A stretch of DNA of 62,269 nucleotides from Dethiobacter sp. GTDB lineage: Bacteria; Bacillota; Dethiobacteria; DTU022; UBA8154. Position 1 is the first letter of the stretch, and the number at the start of each line of letters is the position of its first letter. Shown here piece after piece: positions 26,377 through 35,400 of this stretch. A program made the translations under genes and the position numbers. The notes under the pieces are model-generated. The model did not search any database and had not been told where the DNA came from. It worked only from the letters and a program-made list of their open reading frames with translations. The DNA lies in the NCBI GenBank assembly GCA_003605065.1, contig QZJM01000057.1, positions 1 through 62,269 on the forward strand, given 5' to 3'.

Positions 26377-27228
26377 TTGGCCGGAACAATTATTCAAGTG
26401 GAAGAAGTCACTTTTACCTACCCTGACGGGACAAGGGCCTTGAACGAAATTTCCCTGGAAATTAAGGCGGGGGAGAAAATCGCCGTTTTAGGAGCCAACG
26501 GCTCGGGCAAGACATCTTTGTTCCTCTGTTTTAACGGAATTTTAAAACCTCAGAGAGGGAAAATTTTCTACCGGGGGAAACCCCTTCTCTATGACCGTCG
26601 ATCACTCCAGGTGCTGCGAAGTAAACTGGGTATTGTTTTTCAGGACCCGGATATTCAACTTTTCTCTGCCAGCGTCCTCCAGGAAATCGCTTTCGGACCC
26701 TTAAACCTGGGGTTAAGCCAGGAAGATGTACTGGCCCGAGTAGAAACCGCGATGAATGTTACAGGTATTTCTGATCTGATGGAAAAATCCACCCACCTTT
26801 TAAGCTACGGACAGAAAAAAAGGGTCTCCATCGCGGACATCCTGGCCATGGAGCCGGAAGTAGTCATCAGCGATGAACCCACCGCCTGGTTGGACCAGGA
26901 ACATTCGGAAAAAATCATGAACCTTTTTAACGAAATAAATAACCGGGGAACTACCGTTATTATTTCCACTCATGATTCCGACCTGGCGTACAGCTGGGCC
27001 AACAAGGTTATTATTTTACAGGAGGGGAAAGTGCTAACCAAAGGGGACCCTGCAGAAGTTTTTGGCATTGAGAATGTGCTGGCAAAAGCAGGGATAAAAA
27101 AGCCTTTTCTTCTTGAGGTTTTTTCCAGGCTGCAGAAAAAAGGTTTTCTCATAGAAGAAAAAGTTCCGCCGAAAACAATAGGCGAACTTGAAGAAATGCT
27201 GCCCCAATTTTCAGCTAAGTTTATTTGA
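26377..27228 (+). CDS. cbiO: Cobalt ECF importer, ATPase
   Basis: ABC ATPase of 283 residues. Walker A GANGSGKT is at residues 39-46, the Q-loop VFQDPDIQLFS about 88-97, the signature LSYGQ at 142-146 and Walker B VVISDEPT at 162-169, with the H-loop in ISTHDSDLA. Start is TTG at 26377 after GGGGGGT. The C-terminal 60 residues extend the nucleotide-binding fold. One ATPase gene implies a homodimer in the complex. Confidence 0.94.
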   Translation: MAGTIIQVEEVTFTYPDGTRALNEISLEIKAGEKIAVLGANGSGKTSLFLCFNGILKPQRGKIFYRGKPLLYDRRSLQVLRSKLGIVFQDPDIQLFSASVLQEIAFGPLNLGLSQEDVLARVETAMNVTGISDLMEKSTHLLSYGQKKRVSIADILAMEPEVVISDEPTAWLDQEHSEKIMNLFNEINNRGTTVIISTHDSDLAYSWANKVIILQEGKVLTKGDPAEVFGIENVLAKAGIKKPFLLEVFSRLQKKGFLIEEKVPPKTIGELEEMLPQFSAKFI

Positions 27229-27288
27229 GCCGCTCATAACCGGTTCATCGTAAATCAGGGTATTCTGAAATGAGGTGTTTCTGGAGGT

Positions 27289-28584
27289 ATGCCTCTCGTT
27301 CTTATTGGTATCAATCACAAGCAGGCTTGCCTGGAACTCCGGGAAAAGTTTTCCCTGGAAAAGAAGGAAATTGATCAGGCGCTGAATTATCTTTTAGCTG
27401 ACGGCGAGATAAGAGAATGCTTCCTTCTTTCTACCTGTAACCGGACCGAACTCTATGCCATTTGTAATGATCATTATAACCTGCAATATCATTTTTTTAA
27501 ACTGTTCCGGAAAGCCGACAATGAACTTTTTGACCAGGATTTTGAGCGGTTTTTTTACGTTATGAAAGAAGAAGATGCCGTCAGACACCTTTTTCAGGTC
27601 GCCTGCGGACTGGATTCCATGGTTCTTGGGGAAACCCAGATCCTTGGGCAGCTGAAGGATGCTTACAACCAGTGCAAAACCGCCGGTTCTACAGGGATTC
27701 TTCTTCACAGCCTCTGCCAGAAAGCACTCTCTACGGGGAAAAAAGTACACACGCAGACATCCCTGGGAGAACACGCGGTTTCTTTCGGTTATGCAACCGT
27801 AGAAATCGCCCGGCGTGTTTTCCAATCCCTTGAAAATCATACCCTGATGGTTATAGGAACAGGTGAAATGGCCAAGCTCACCCTGCAGAACCTTTTCGAC
27901 CTGGGTGCCGGAGATGTCATTGTGGCTTCCCGCCGTAAGGAGAGAGGAAAAGCTCTGGCAGCCAGGTTTAAGGGAAAAGTCCTGAATTTCACCCGGTTGG
28001 AGGAAGGGTTGCGCAAATCGGACGTTATTATCTGTGCCACCAATGCACCCCACTACATCATCACCCTGGAAAAGTTGGCCCCTATCCTTGAGGAAAAGAA
28101 AACACGTCCCCAGTTAATAATTGACCTGGGAGTCCCCCGTAACGTTGAACCGGCCGTAGATTCCCTTGAAGGTGTCTACCTGTACAACCTGGATGACCTG
28201 GAATCCCTCATCGCCGAGAATATAAGAGCGCGGGAACAGGAGGCGAAAAAAGCGGGAATAATTGTCAACGATCAGGTCGTGGATTTTATTCGCTGGTACA
28301 GGCGCCAACGAGTGATCCCCTTTGTTACTTCTCTCCATAAAAAAGCCGAGTCAATCCGCCAGGAGAAATTGCAGCAGTTTTCAGGGGTTTCCCGATTGAC
28401 AGAAAAAGAACAGCAGCTTGTTGATAAGCTGACTCGAAGCCTGGTAAACAGCTTGATTAGAGACCCGGTATTCGGCATGAAGGATTTCTCCCTTCAAGCG
28501 GATTTCGAAACAGCGGAGCATTACGCATACCGGCTTTTTGGACTGGAGAAAGACTCTTCCTTTGATCAGAGCGTGAAAGAATAG
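27289..28584 (+). CDS. hemA: Glutamyl-tRNA reductase
   Basis: First enzyme of the C5 tetrapyrrole route, reducing glutamyl-tRNA to glutamate-1-semialdehyde. 431 residues. The nucleophile is Cys50 in LSTCNRTELYA, and VACGLDSMVLGETQILGQ, the NADPH loop VIGTGEMA and the C-terminal dimerisation helix are present. It follows cbiO by 60 bases with no terminator between, so it should also be repressed by B12 through the plus-strand riboswitch. Good TGGAGGT Shine-Dalgarno. Confidence 0.96.
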   Translation: MPLVLIGINHKQACLELREKFSLEKKEIDQALNYLLADGEIRECFLLSTCNRTELYAICNDHYNLQYHFFKLFRKADNELFDQDFERFFYVMKEEDAVRHLFQVACGLDSMVLGETQILGQLKDAYNQCKTAGSTGILLHSLCQKALSTGKKVHTQTSLGEHAVSFGYATVEIARRVFQSLENHTLMVIGTGEMAKLTLQNLFDLGAGDVIVASRRKERGKALAARFKGKVLNFTRLEEGLRKSDVIICATNAPHYIITLEKLAPILEEKKTRPQLIIDLGVPRNVEPAVDSLEGVYLYNLDDLESLIAENIRAREQEAKKAGIIVNDQVVDFIRWYRRQRVIPFVTSLHKKAESIRQEKLQQFSGVSRLTEKEQQLVDKLTRSLVNSLIRDPVFGMKDFSLQADFETAEHYAYRLFGLEKDSSFDQSVKE

Positions 28585-28754
28585 TTCTTTTGAGCGCCGG
28601 ATTTCATTTCTCGAAGAATATTCCTGACCGTTTTTTGCCGAAGTCCAAGGGACGGTGTATTTCTTAACAACCTGCTGGGATTATAAGAAACTGTAACTTT
28701 TTCGTTATTATCCAACTATAATATGTTACACTTTTTACATCACAGATGCTCTAA

Positions 28755-29651
28755 TCAGTAGTTAAGAACCAGTACTTCCGGGACAGGCCCGCGTCCACCG
28801 GCCTTGCAGTTTATAGTTCTTTTAGCCATGATCTTTTCCAAACGGTAACCCTTATAGAGGTCCAAGACAGGCTGGAGATAAGAGTTGCTGAGCATGACCT
28901 TACACCCCCGTTTGTCCAGGTCCCGGAAAGTTTGAGCCAGCCGCACCTGGTCTGCATAGGAAAAATTGTCCTCCGTGTAGCTGGTAAAAAAAGCACTGGA
29001 GCTGACGGGGTGATAGGGAGGATCAAAGTAGATAAAATCCCCTTCCCGGGCAGTTGCAACTGCCAGCCGGAAATCCTGGCAGGACAGCTTTACACCGGAT
29101 AAGGCCCCGCTGGCAGCTCTTAAATTGGCCTCGTCCAGGATACGGGGAGATTTATATTTTCCAAAAGGGACATTAAATTGTCCTTTTTTGTTCACACGAT
29201 ACAGCCCGTTAAAGCAGGTCTTATTGAGAAAAAGTGTGCGCGCCGCCCTTTCCAGCGGGTGCAGATTAAGAAAAAAGGCAGCGTCCCTGTCCCAGTTGCG
29301 GATATGATCATAATAATCTCTGCTCAGCTTATTGTTTTCGTGATTTCGTAATGCCTCTATTAGCTGCTCACAATCATCCCTGATAGAGAGATACAGGTTA
29401 ACAAGCTCGCTGTTGCTATCATTCAGATATGCACTGCTAATTTTACTTTCATTAAATAAAAAAAAGAAGAAGGCGCCCCCTCCCACAAAGGGTTCAAAAT
29501 AGTTATTAAACGCTTTGGGCAGAAAAGAAAGATAAGAGGAAAGAAGCTGGTTCTTTCCTCCGGCCCATTTGACAAACGGGGCGGCAGGCATTCTACAGCT
29601 ACGACCGGCTCCGGCTTTAAAGACTGTATTTTCACCGCATCTTTTTAACAT
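28755..29651 (-). CDS. Orphan D12-class DNA adenine methylase (Dam family)
   Basis: N6-adenine methyltransferase of the alpha (D12) class, 298 residues. FVKWAGGKNQLL (residues 26-37), FEPFVGGGAFFF (52-63, SAM motif I) and DPPY (210-213, catalytic motif IV) are intact, and TCFNGLYRVNKKGQFNVPFG is the conserved middle. No cognate endonuclease is nearby, so it is an orphan methylase, perhaps of phage origin given the holin-like and amidase genes that follow. Target sequence cannot be inferred. Confidence 0.9.
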   Translation of the reverse strand: MLKRCGENTVFKAGAGRSCRMPAAPFVKWAGGKNQLLSSYLSFLPKAFNNYFEPFVGGGAFFFFLFNESKISSAYLNDSNSELVNLYLSIRDDCEQLIEALRNHENNKLSRDYYDHIRNWDRDAAFFLNLHPLERAARTLFLNKTCFNGLYRVNKKGQFNVPFGKYKSPRILDEANLRAASGALSGVKLSCQDFRLAVATAREGDFIYFDPPYHPVSSSAFFTSYTEDNFSYADQVRLAQTFRDLDKRGCKVMLSNSYLQPVLDLYKGYRLEKIMAKRTINCKAGGRGPVPEVLVLNY

Positions 29652-29732
29652 AGAATTTTCCGCTCCGGTGAATAATTAAAATTAACTGCATTTGACAATC
29701 GGTTTACAGAAACAGACCCAAAAGTACCATAT

Positions 29733-29999
29733 TTATTTCTTTTGGCGAAAAGACTCTATGGTCTCCTTGGTGCCGGTATAAAGACCAATGGCACTAAGAC
29801 CGAGTACAAGGCCTACTATGACTGATTCATACCACATCTGGTCGCTGTAAAAATGGTAACCGACAGAAGCCAGCAGCCCCAGGGCCACTGTCAAAAGAGA
29901 AGCATACTTTTCACTCAAACCAAGCATCCTGGCAAGCTGCACCAAACCCAGAATAATGGCGATGGCGGAAACGCCGCCAATAAGTTCCACGTCGGTCAT
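29733..29999 (-). CDS. Holin-like small membrane protein
   Basis: 88 residues from the ATG at 29999 (GGGAG eight bases upstream), with an alternative start nine bases earlier. Three hydrophobic stretches (about residues 4-23, 34-48 and 59-77) and a charged C-terminus (KETIESFRQKK) give a holin-like profile. I do not recognise an exact family. A dam-like gene upstream and a signal-less amidase downstream on the same strand support a lysis-module origin, but the function is inferred. Confidence 0.6.
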   Translation of the reverse strand: MTDVELIGGVSAIAIILGLVQLARMLGLSEKYASLLTVALGLLASVGYHFYSDQMWYESVIVGLVLGLSAIGLYTGTKETIESFRQKK

Positions 30000-30082
30000 A
30001 AAAATCACTCCCGGTTATAAAGGTATAGGGAAAAATAGATGTAAATTATCTGTACCAGATTATGAAGCTCAACCTGGTTTTG

Positions 30083-30790
30083 TTAACATTTAAAATCGTA
30101 ATTACTTGCAGGCTCTAAAAAAACAGTCATAATATAATTCCTTTTTTCTTTTGCTCTATAGAGGGCTTCATCAGCAATTCTAATAAATTGGTCGGTGCCT
30201 ACATCTACCCCTTCTTTTGTTGAGGCTATACCGATACTCACAGTAATTTTGCAAGTGATATTATCATACGAAAAAATGTGATTTTCTACTATCATTCTAA
30301 TTCTATCGGCAATTTTAAAAGCTTCTTCGGTGTCAGTTTGGGGAAGAATTAACGCAAATTCTTCCCCGCCCCATCGGGCGATTATATCGTTTCTTCTCGT
30401 ATTGCCTCGTAGAATTTCCGCAAATTGTTTTAGTACCTGGTCGCCGGCAATGTGCCCGTATGTGTCGTTTACTTTTTTGAAATTATCTAGATCTAGCAGA
30501 ATTAGTGAAACTGGAGCTTTGTTTTGCTGTTCGGATAATTTTGTATAAAAATATTCCCTGTTGCGCAGGCCAGTCAGCACATCAGTATGTGCCCGTCGGT
30601 ACAATTTTTTAATTAAAATGCCACAAATTGTGCTTATTAACACCTGAATTATCACAAAGGTCATCCATACCAGACCTTGATTATGGTTGTAATGTCTATC
30701 TATCAAAAGTGTGATAAGCCATAAAATTAGCCCGCCTGACAATAAAATTGCAGGAGCATATTTATACATTTTTTCTTTAATCGAAACCAC
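30083..30790 (-). CDS. Membrane-anchored diguanylate cyclase (GGDEF)
   Basis: About 235 residues. Two N-terminal membrane helices (about residues 14-31 and 42-60 from the chosen start) are followed by a GGDEF domain with LTGLRNR, LLDLDNFKKVND, the active-site GGEEF (about 141-145) and an RRND inhibitory site exactly five residues before it, so product feedback by c-di-GMP is expected. The chosen start is the GTG at 30790, with AAGGTGGAGG eight bases upstream and a 14-base overlap with the small gene before it. A TTG at 30847 is the alternative. Confidence 0.85.
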   Translation of the reverse strand: MVSIKEKMYKYAPAILLSGGLILWLITLLIDRHYNHNQGLVWMTFVIIQVLISTICGILIKKLYRRAHTDVLTGLRNREYFYTKLSEQQNKAPVSLILLDLDNFKKVNDTYGHIAGDQVLKQFAEILRGNTRRNDIIARWGGEEFALILPQTDTEEAFKIADRIRMIVENHIFSYDNITCKITVSIGIASTKEGVDVGTDQFIRIADEALYRAKEKRNYIMTVFLEPASNYDFKC

Positions 30791-30938
30791 CCTTTTGACC
30801 TCCACCTTTGCAATAATACTCAACAATATACTTATCAATTTTTTCACTTATTTTAAGAAGAATTTCCTTGCTTATGTTTATTTTTACCGCATTATTAAGG
30901 ATATTTCTTGCTATTTTTATTTTATCTTTTTCGTTCAC
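30777..30938 (-). CDS. Spo0E-like aspartyl-phosphate phosphatase candidate
   Basis: 53 residues from the GTG at 30938. The tail ISEKIDKYIVEYY resembles the SQ-x-LD...I..Y helix of Spo0E-family phosphatases, which dephosphorylate Spo0A~P and delay sporulation, although the canonical SQELD reads SEKID here. A first helix rich in K/I/N precedes it, giving the expected helical hairpin. GGGGTG lies six bases before the start, and a promoter at 30974-31002 would exclude the longer frame. The 3' end overlaps the diguanylate cyclase start, so the two are coupled. Family assignment is tentative. Confidence 0.5.
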   Translation of the reverse strand: MNEKDKIKIARNILNNAVKINISKEILLKISEKIDKYIVEYYCKGGGQKGGFD

Positions 30939-30973
30939 TCCGTTCACCCCATGTAAAAATAACCACAAACATA

Positions 30974-31002
30974 ATTTTACATCAAATATTAGCTTATTGC
31001 AA
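30974..31002 (-). promoter_or_regulatory. Promoter of the Spo0E-like/GGDEF pair
   Basis: Minus-strand TTGCAA (31002-30997) and TAAAAT (30979-30974) are separated by 17 bases. Predicted transcription starts near 30967, 29 bases before the GTG at 30938. Confidence 0.55.
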
Positions 31003-31081
31003 ATAATAATGATATGCACACAGCAAATTCAGATACGGCTTAAAGTCAGATAAAGTATTTAAAAGTAGGGAGTGAACGAAA

Positions 31082-31468
31082 ATGGAGAAAAAAGTTGAGA
31101 TAGATAACAAGGCCATCGGGCAGAGAATACGGGAAGAAAGGGAAAAGCTCCAGCTTTCGCGGGAAGAGTTTGCAGAAATCATAGGACTTTCGGACTACTA
31201 TATCGGGCAACTGGAGCGGGGAGAGAGGCAGATGAGTCTCCCCGTTTTGGTTAAAATCGTCAATTGTTTACACGTGTCTTTAGATTACCTGATTTTCGGA
31301 GAAACTGCTCATAATGTTTATGTTCACGATGCCCATAATATTTATGATACCTGTGGCAGTAATAAAGACAGGGATGTAAAAAGTTTACTCAACAAGTGCT
31401 CGCCGAAAGAATTAGAGTTAGTCAAAAAACTTATAAGAACTATTCTTCCTTATTTAGGCAAAAACTAA
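31082..31468 (+). CDS. XRE-family transcriptional regulator
   Basis: 128 residues. A Cro/C1-type helix-turn-helix spans about residues 12-70 (IGQRIREEREKLQLSREEFA, LSDYYIGQLERGERQMSL, then LDYLIFG). A short linker holds the near-repeat AHNVY...AHNIY (76-88) with three histidines, two aspartates and a cysteine, which might bind metal. The C-terminal helix SPKELELVKKLIRTILPYL resembles dimerisation helices of small repressors. AGGGAGTGA precedes the ATG. It is divergent from the Spo0E-like/GGDEF pair and is its obvious candidate regulator (inference). Confidence 0.85.
   Translation: MEKKVEIDNKAIGQRIREEREKLQLSREEFAEIIGLSDYYIGQLERGERQMSLPVLVKIVNCLHVSLDYLIFGETAHNVYVHDAHNIYDTCGSNKDRDVKSLLNKCSPKELELVKKLIRTILPYLGKN
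31310..31346. repeat. Short imperfect direct repeat in the XRE gene
   Basis: CATAATGTTTATG at 31310-31322 and CATAATATTTATG at 31334-31346, 24 bases apart in register, encode the duplicated HNVY/HNIY motif. Confidence 0.6.
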
Positions 31469-31478
31469 AAGAGCTATT

Positions 31479-32243
31479 TTATTCACTGAGGTTATGATAT
31501 GCATTTGGATCGATCCTCCTCTTCTTTTTATCCTTTTTTTTGAGGCTCTTATTAGTATAAGGTTTTTTAAGCAGGAAGAGATAAAAACGTCTTAAGACCA
31601 CTGCCGTCTGCGCCCTGGTCAGCGGTTCATCAGGATAAAATTTGCCGTCACTTTTCCCTGCCATAAGCCTGTTGTCTTTTACAAATCTAATCCCTTCCGC
31701 CGCCCAGTGATTGGCGGGTACATCCGGAAAGATATTCTCCCCTAAATTTTGTTTTACAGCAGTAAGAAATTGATCCCAACCATTTAGCCTGCCGCGCAGC
31801 ACCCGCGGACAATTCTTGCCGCTCCACCGGTTGTGCTGCACAACCTGGTTAATATCCAACCCGAATTTTTGCAAGAGATCCGCTACCAGCCAGGCTGCAT
31901 TGGCCTCTGCTTTCTGCCTGTTTCCATCCTGGTTCTCACATATTTCGATACCGATACTGCTCCGGTTCCCTGGTCCGTTCAGCCCGTCACCGGCATGCCA
32001 GCCTACCTCGTTGAGGGGAAGGTGTTGGACGATTTGTTTATCATCAACGGTAAAATGCCAGGAAACAGGTAGTTTGGCTGCTTCATCCCCTTTGAGGTAC
32101 CGGGCGTGCGCCAGGGCGTCCGCCCCTGCCCTGGTGTTTGCCGTGTCGTGAACCGTAATCCACTTCGGACCGGAGAGCTTCAGGCTTGACCTGTTCGGCC
32201 TCCCTGACGGGATAAAATCCTCTATGATTTGTGGAAATACCAC
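31479..32243 (-). CDS. N-acetylmuramoyl-L-alanine amidase with SLH repeat
   Basis: 254 residues. The amidase_2 (T7 lysozyme-like) domain has zinc ligands His32 (ITVHDTAN), His137 (VVQHNRW) and Cys145 (KNCPR), plus the IGIEICEN strand. It cleaves the amide bond between N-acetylmuramate and the stem peptide. A single S-layer homology repeat at about 171-220 (FPDVPANHWAAEGI, FYPDEPLTRAQTAVVL) would bind secondary wall polymer. A basic KKKDKKKRR patch follows. There is no signal peptide, so export would need a holin, as for phage endolysins. GTG start with GAGGTGAT upstream. Confidence 0.88.
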   Translation of the reverse strand: MVFPQIIEDFIPSGRPNRSSLKLSGPKWITVHDTANTRAGADALAHARYLKGDEAAKLPVSWHFTVDDKQIVQHLPLNEVGWHAGDGLNGPGNRSSIGIEICENQDGNRQKAEANAAWLVADLLQKFGLDINQVVQHNRWSGKNCPRVLRGRLNGWDQFLTAVKQNLGENIFPDVPANHWAAEGIRFVKDNRLMAGKSDGKFYPDEPLTRAQTAVVLRRFYLFLLKKPYTNKSLKKKDKKKRRIDPNAYHNLSE

Positions 32244-32445
32244 CCTACATCACCTCTGTATATCTAATTCTCTCATTCTCTCTATATAATTTATTAAGAT
32301 CCCCTCCTGTTGGTGCCAATTTCCACTGAGAAAAGTGTCGCTACAGTTTAACAGGTGTTTAGTACACTGCCTGTCAGGAGTTACAATAGTCAGATCTTCA
32401 GGTTGTCCTGACCCGGAAAAGCTGGTTAAAAAGGTGATGTAGCTT
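32244..32445. other. Intergenic stretch between amidase and mfd
   Basis: No gene seen. It is AT-rich next to the amidase start. GTCAGGAG near 32375 and GTCCTGAC near 32405 form a weak interrupted inverted repeat that might terminate the mfd transcript, but no T run follows. Confidence 0.3.
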
Positions 32446-35400
32446 TCAGCTCACTTCCTCCAGGATTTGGATAAGAAACTTGAGATACTGCTTTTCCTGT
32501 CCCTCTAAGTCCTTTATTTTAAGGGAAACACCTTTCCCGGCATGCAGCGAAAGGTTACGGCGGTAACGGCTCACCAGCTGCCAGAGCTGTTCACTCTGGA
32601 AATTTTTTTCCTTCTGGAACTTTATAATGGTCTGGTTTTTCTGCTGTTCGATACTTTCCACACCCTTTTGCCGGGCCAGCTGGCGCAGGCGCATAACCAG
32701 AAGCAGGTTTTCTACCGGCGGCTGGAGACGCCCGTAACGATCCTTTAACTCCACCACCATATCCCGCAATTCCTCCCTGTTCTCCAGTGTGGCGATACGC
32801 CGGTATAATTCGATTTTCTGCTGCTGGTTAGTTACATAGGAGGAAGGCAGGTAAGCATTGATATTTAAGTCAATCCTGGGTTCAAATTCCCGGGGCGTGC
32901 CTGGCTTTTTGCCCTTCATCGTTTCGATGGCCTGATCAAGCAGGCGGCAGTACAGTTCGTACCCCACGGCCATCATATAACCATGCTGCTCCGGGCCGAG
33001 CATATTACCTGCTCCCCTGATTTCCAGGTCTCGCAGGGCAATTTTAAAACCGGAGCCCAGGTCCGTAAATTCTTTAATGGCCTGAAGCCTTTTGACAGCG
33101 TCCTCAGTCATAACCTTATCTTTCCTGTAAGTCAGGTAACAGTAAGCCAGGCGGTTAGAGCGGCCCACACGGCCCCTGAGCTGGTAAAGCTGGGCCAGGC
33201 CGAAATGATCGGCGTCGTATACTACCATGGTGTTTACATTGGGAATGTCGAGGCCTGCCTCTACAATGGTTGTACTTACCAGGAGATCATACTCCCGGTG
33301 CAAAAACTTGTGCATCACTTCCGACAGTTCCTGTTCAGGCATCTGGCCATGAGCCACTATAATTTTCGCCTCCGGAATAAGTTCCCGTAACCTGGCAGCC
33401 CATTTTTCAATAGTCCGGACACGGTTATAGATAAAATAGACCTGGCCCCCGCGGTTTAGCTCCCTCTGGATAGCCTCTTTTATCAGGCTGTCCGAATACT
33501 CCACCACGTAAGTTTGTACCGGATAACGGTTTTCAGGGGGCGTATCGATGACGCTCAAATCCCTGGCGCCGGAAAGGGCCATGTGCAGGGTACGGGGTAT
33601 AGGGGTGGCTGTCATGCTCAGGACATCTACTTCCTGGCGGAACATTTTAAGCTTCTCCTTGTGACGGACACCAAAACGGTGTTCCTCATCTATAACCAGC
33701 AGCCCCAGGTCTTTAAATTCGATATCTTTGGAGATAAGCCTGTGGGTGCCCACAACAATATCGATAACCCCGGCTTTAAGGCCTTTGATAACCCTTTTTT
33801 GCTCCTTGGCACTGCGAAAGCGGCTTAAAAGCTCAACCTGGACAGGAAAGCCTTTAAACCGTTCCAGGAAATTTTCGTAGTGCTGCTGTGCCAGAATAGT
33901 GGTGGGAACCAGGAAAGCCACCTGTTTACCGTCCGTAATAGCCTTAAAAGCAGCCCGCAGGGCCACCTCTGTTTTTCCGTAGCCAACATCACCGCAAAGA
34001 AGGCGATCCATGGGACGGCTGTTTTCCATGTCAGCTTTAGCTTCCTGGATGGCCCGGAGCTGATCTTGTGTCTCTTCATAGGGGAAGCGATCTTCAAATT
34101 CCAACTGCCAGGCGTGATCGGCGGAAAAAGCATACCCTGTGGTAGCCTCCCGGGCAGCATAAAGGGAAAGCAGTTCCCTGGCCAGATCCTGGACAGATGC
34201 TTTAACACGATTCTTAATACGGACCCATTCCTGTCCCCCCAGGGAGGATACTTTGGGAGGCCGCCCGTCCCCGCCCACATACCTCTGTAAAAAATCGATC
34301 TGATCCACCGGGAGATAAAGTTTATCTTCACCGGCATATTTGATGTACAGGTAGTCACGGGTCACACCGTCTACTTCCATGGTGCGAATACCCATATATC
34401 TCCCAATACCGTGCTGTTCGTGAACAACAAGATCACCTGTCTTCAGTTCCTGGAATTCCCTTAATGAACCCGTTCCCCTGGTTGTGGCCCAGCGCTTCTT
34501 TTTCCTCTGTGCCGGCAAAATTTCCTTGTCCACGAGAATAACCAGGCCCAGGGAGGGAATTATAAACCCGTTTTCCAGCCTTCCCGTAGTAATTTTAATA
34601 ATCTTTTCCGCCTTTTTACCGCCTCTGACCTTTTCTACAGGAAAAGCGATCACTTCGCCTTTTTTATCCAGGGACAATTCCCGTTCACTTTCGGTCATCC
34701 GTAAAAGAACCTGGTGTTCACCGGAATGAGAAACTGTCAAGCCATGTTCAGTAAGAAGCCTTTCCATTTCACCGGCTCTCTTTTCTCCGTCACACATGAG
34801 TAATACTTCATATCCCTGAGACCACCAGGATTTCAGCTCCTCCTGCAGGAGATCCAGGCGCCCCATAAAAGAAGGCACAAGCCGAGCCTGGATATTTATG
34901 GCGCTGGAGACCATTACATAAGGTATATTGCGGGAAAAGGCTGTCAGAGCGATGATATTCAGGTTATTCCTGTGTACGATTTCTCTGAGGTTCCAGCAGA
35001 CTTCCACCTGGCCCGGTAAAATATCTCCCTGCAGCAGCAGTCCTGCCTGGTACTCCTGCAATTCTTTTAAAAGAGAGTCTGCTGCAGAAACAACATTTTC
35101 CGGATCATCCCAGAAGAGCAGCCCTTTCTCCGGAAAATAATCCGTTAAGGCCGCTGGCTCGGGGTAAAAGTAAGAAATATATTGTTCCAGCCCTTCAAAA
35201 TGGCCGGAGTTCCCCAGTTTGGCCAGGTGGTTCTCCACCCTCGTGCGCAGCCTGTCGGCAGCTTCTTCCTGTTTTTTACTTTTAAGCTGTTTGGTGACTT
35301 TCTCCAGCTCTTCGCAAAGAATTTTGCCGCCCTGCTGCAGTGCTTCACCGCTTAAGATAACTTCGTGGGCAGGCAGGATGGAAACGGAAGCAATGGGTTC

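Noticed and set aside
30939-31019. N-terminal extension of the Spo0E-like frame
   Set aside because: A good promoter (30974-31002) lies inside it, and a GTG with proper spacing starts after it.
32370-32412. Weak inverted repeat between amidase and mfd as an attachment site
   Set aside because: Arms are short and interrupted, and no matching copy was found on the other side of the accessory block.
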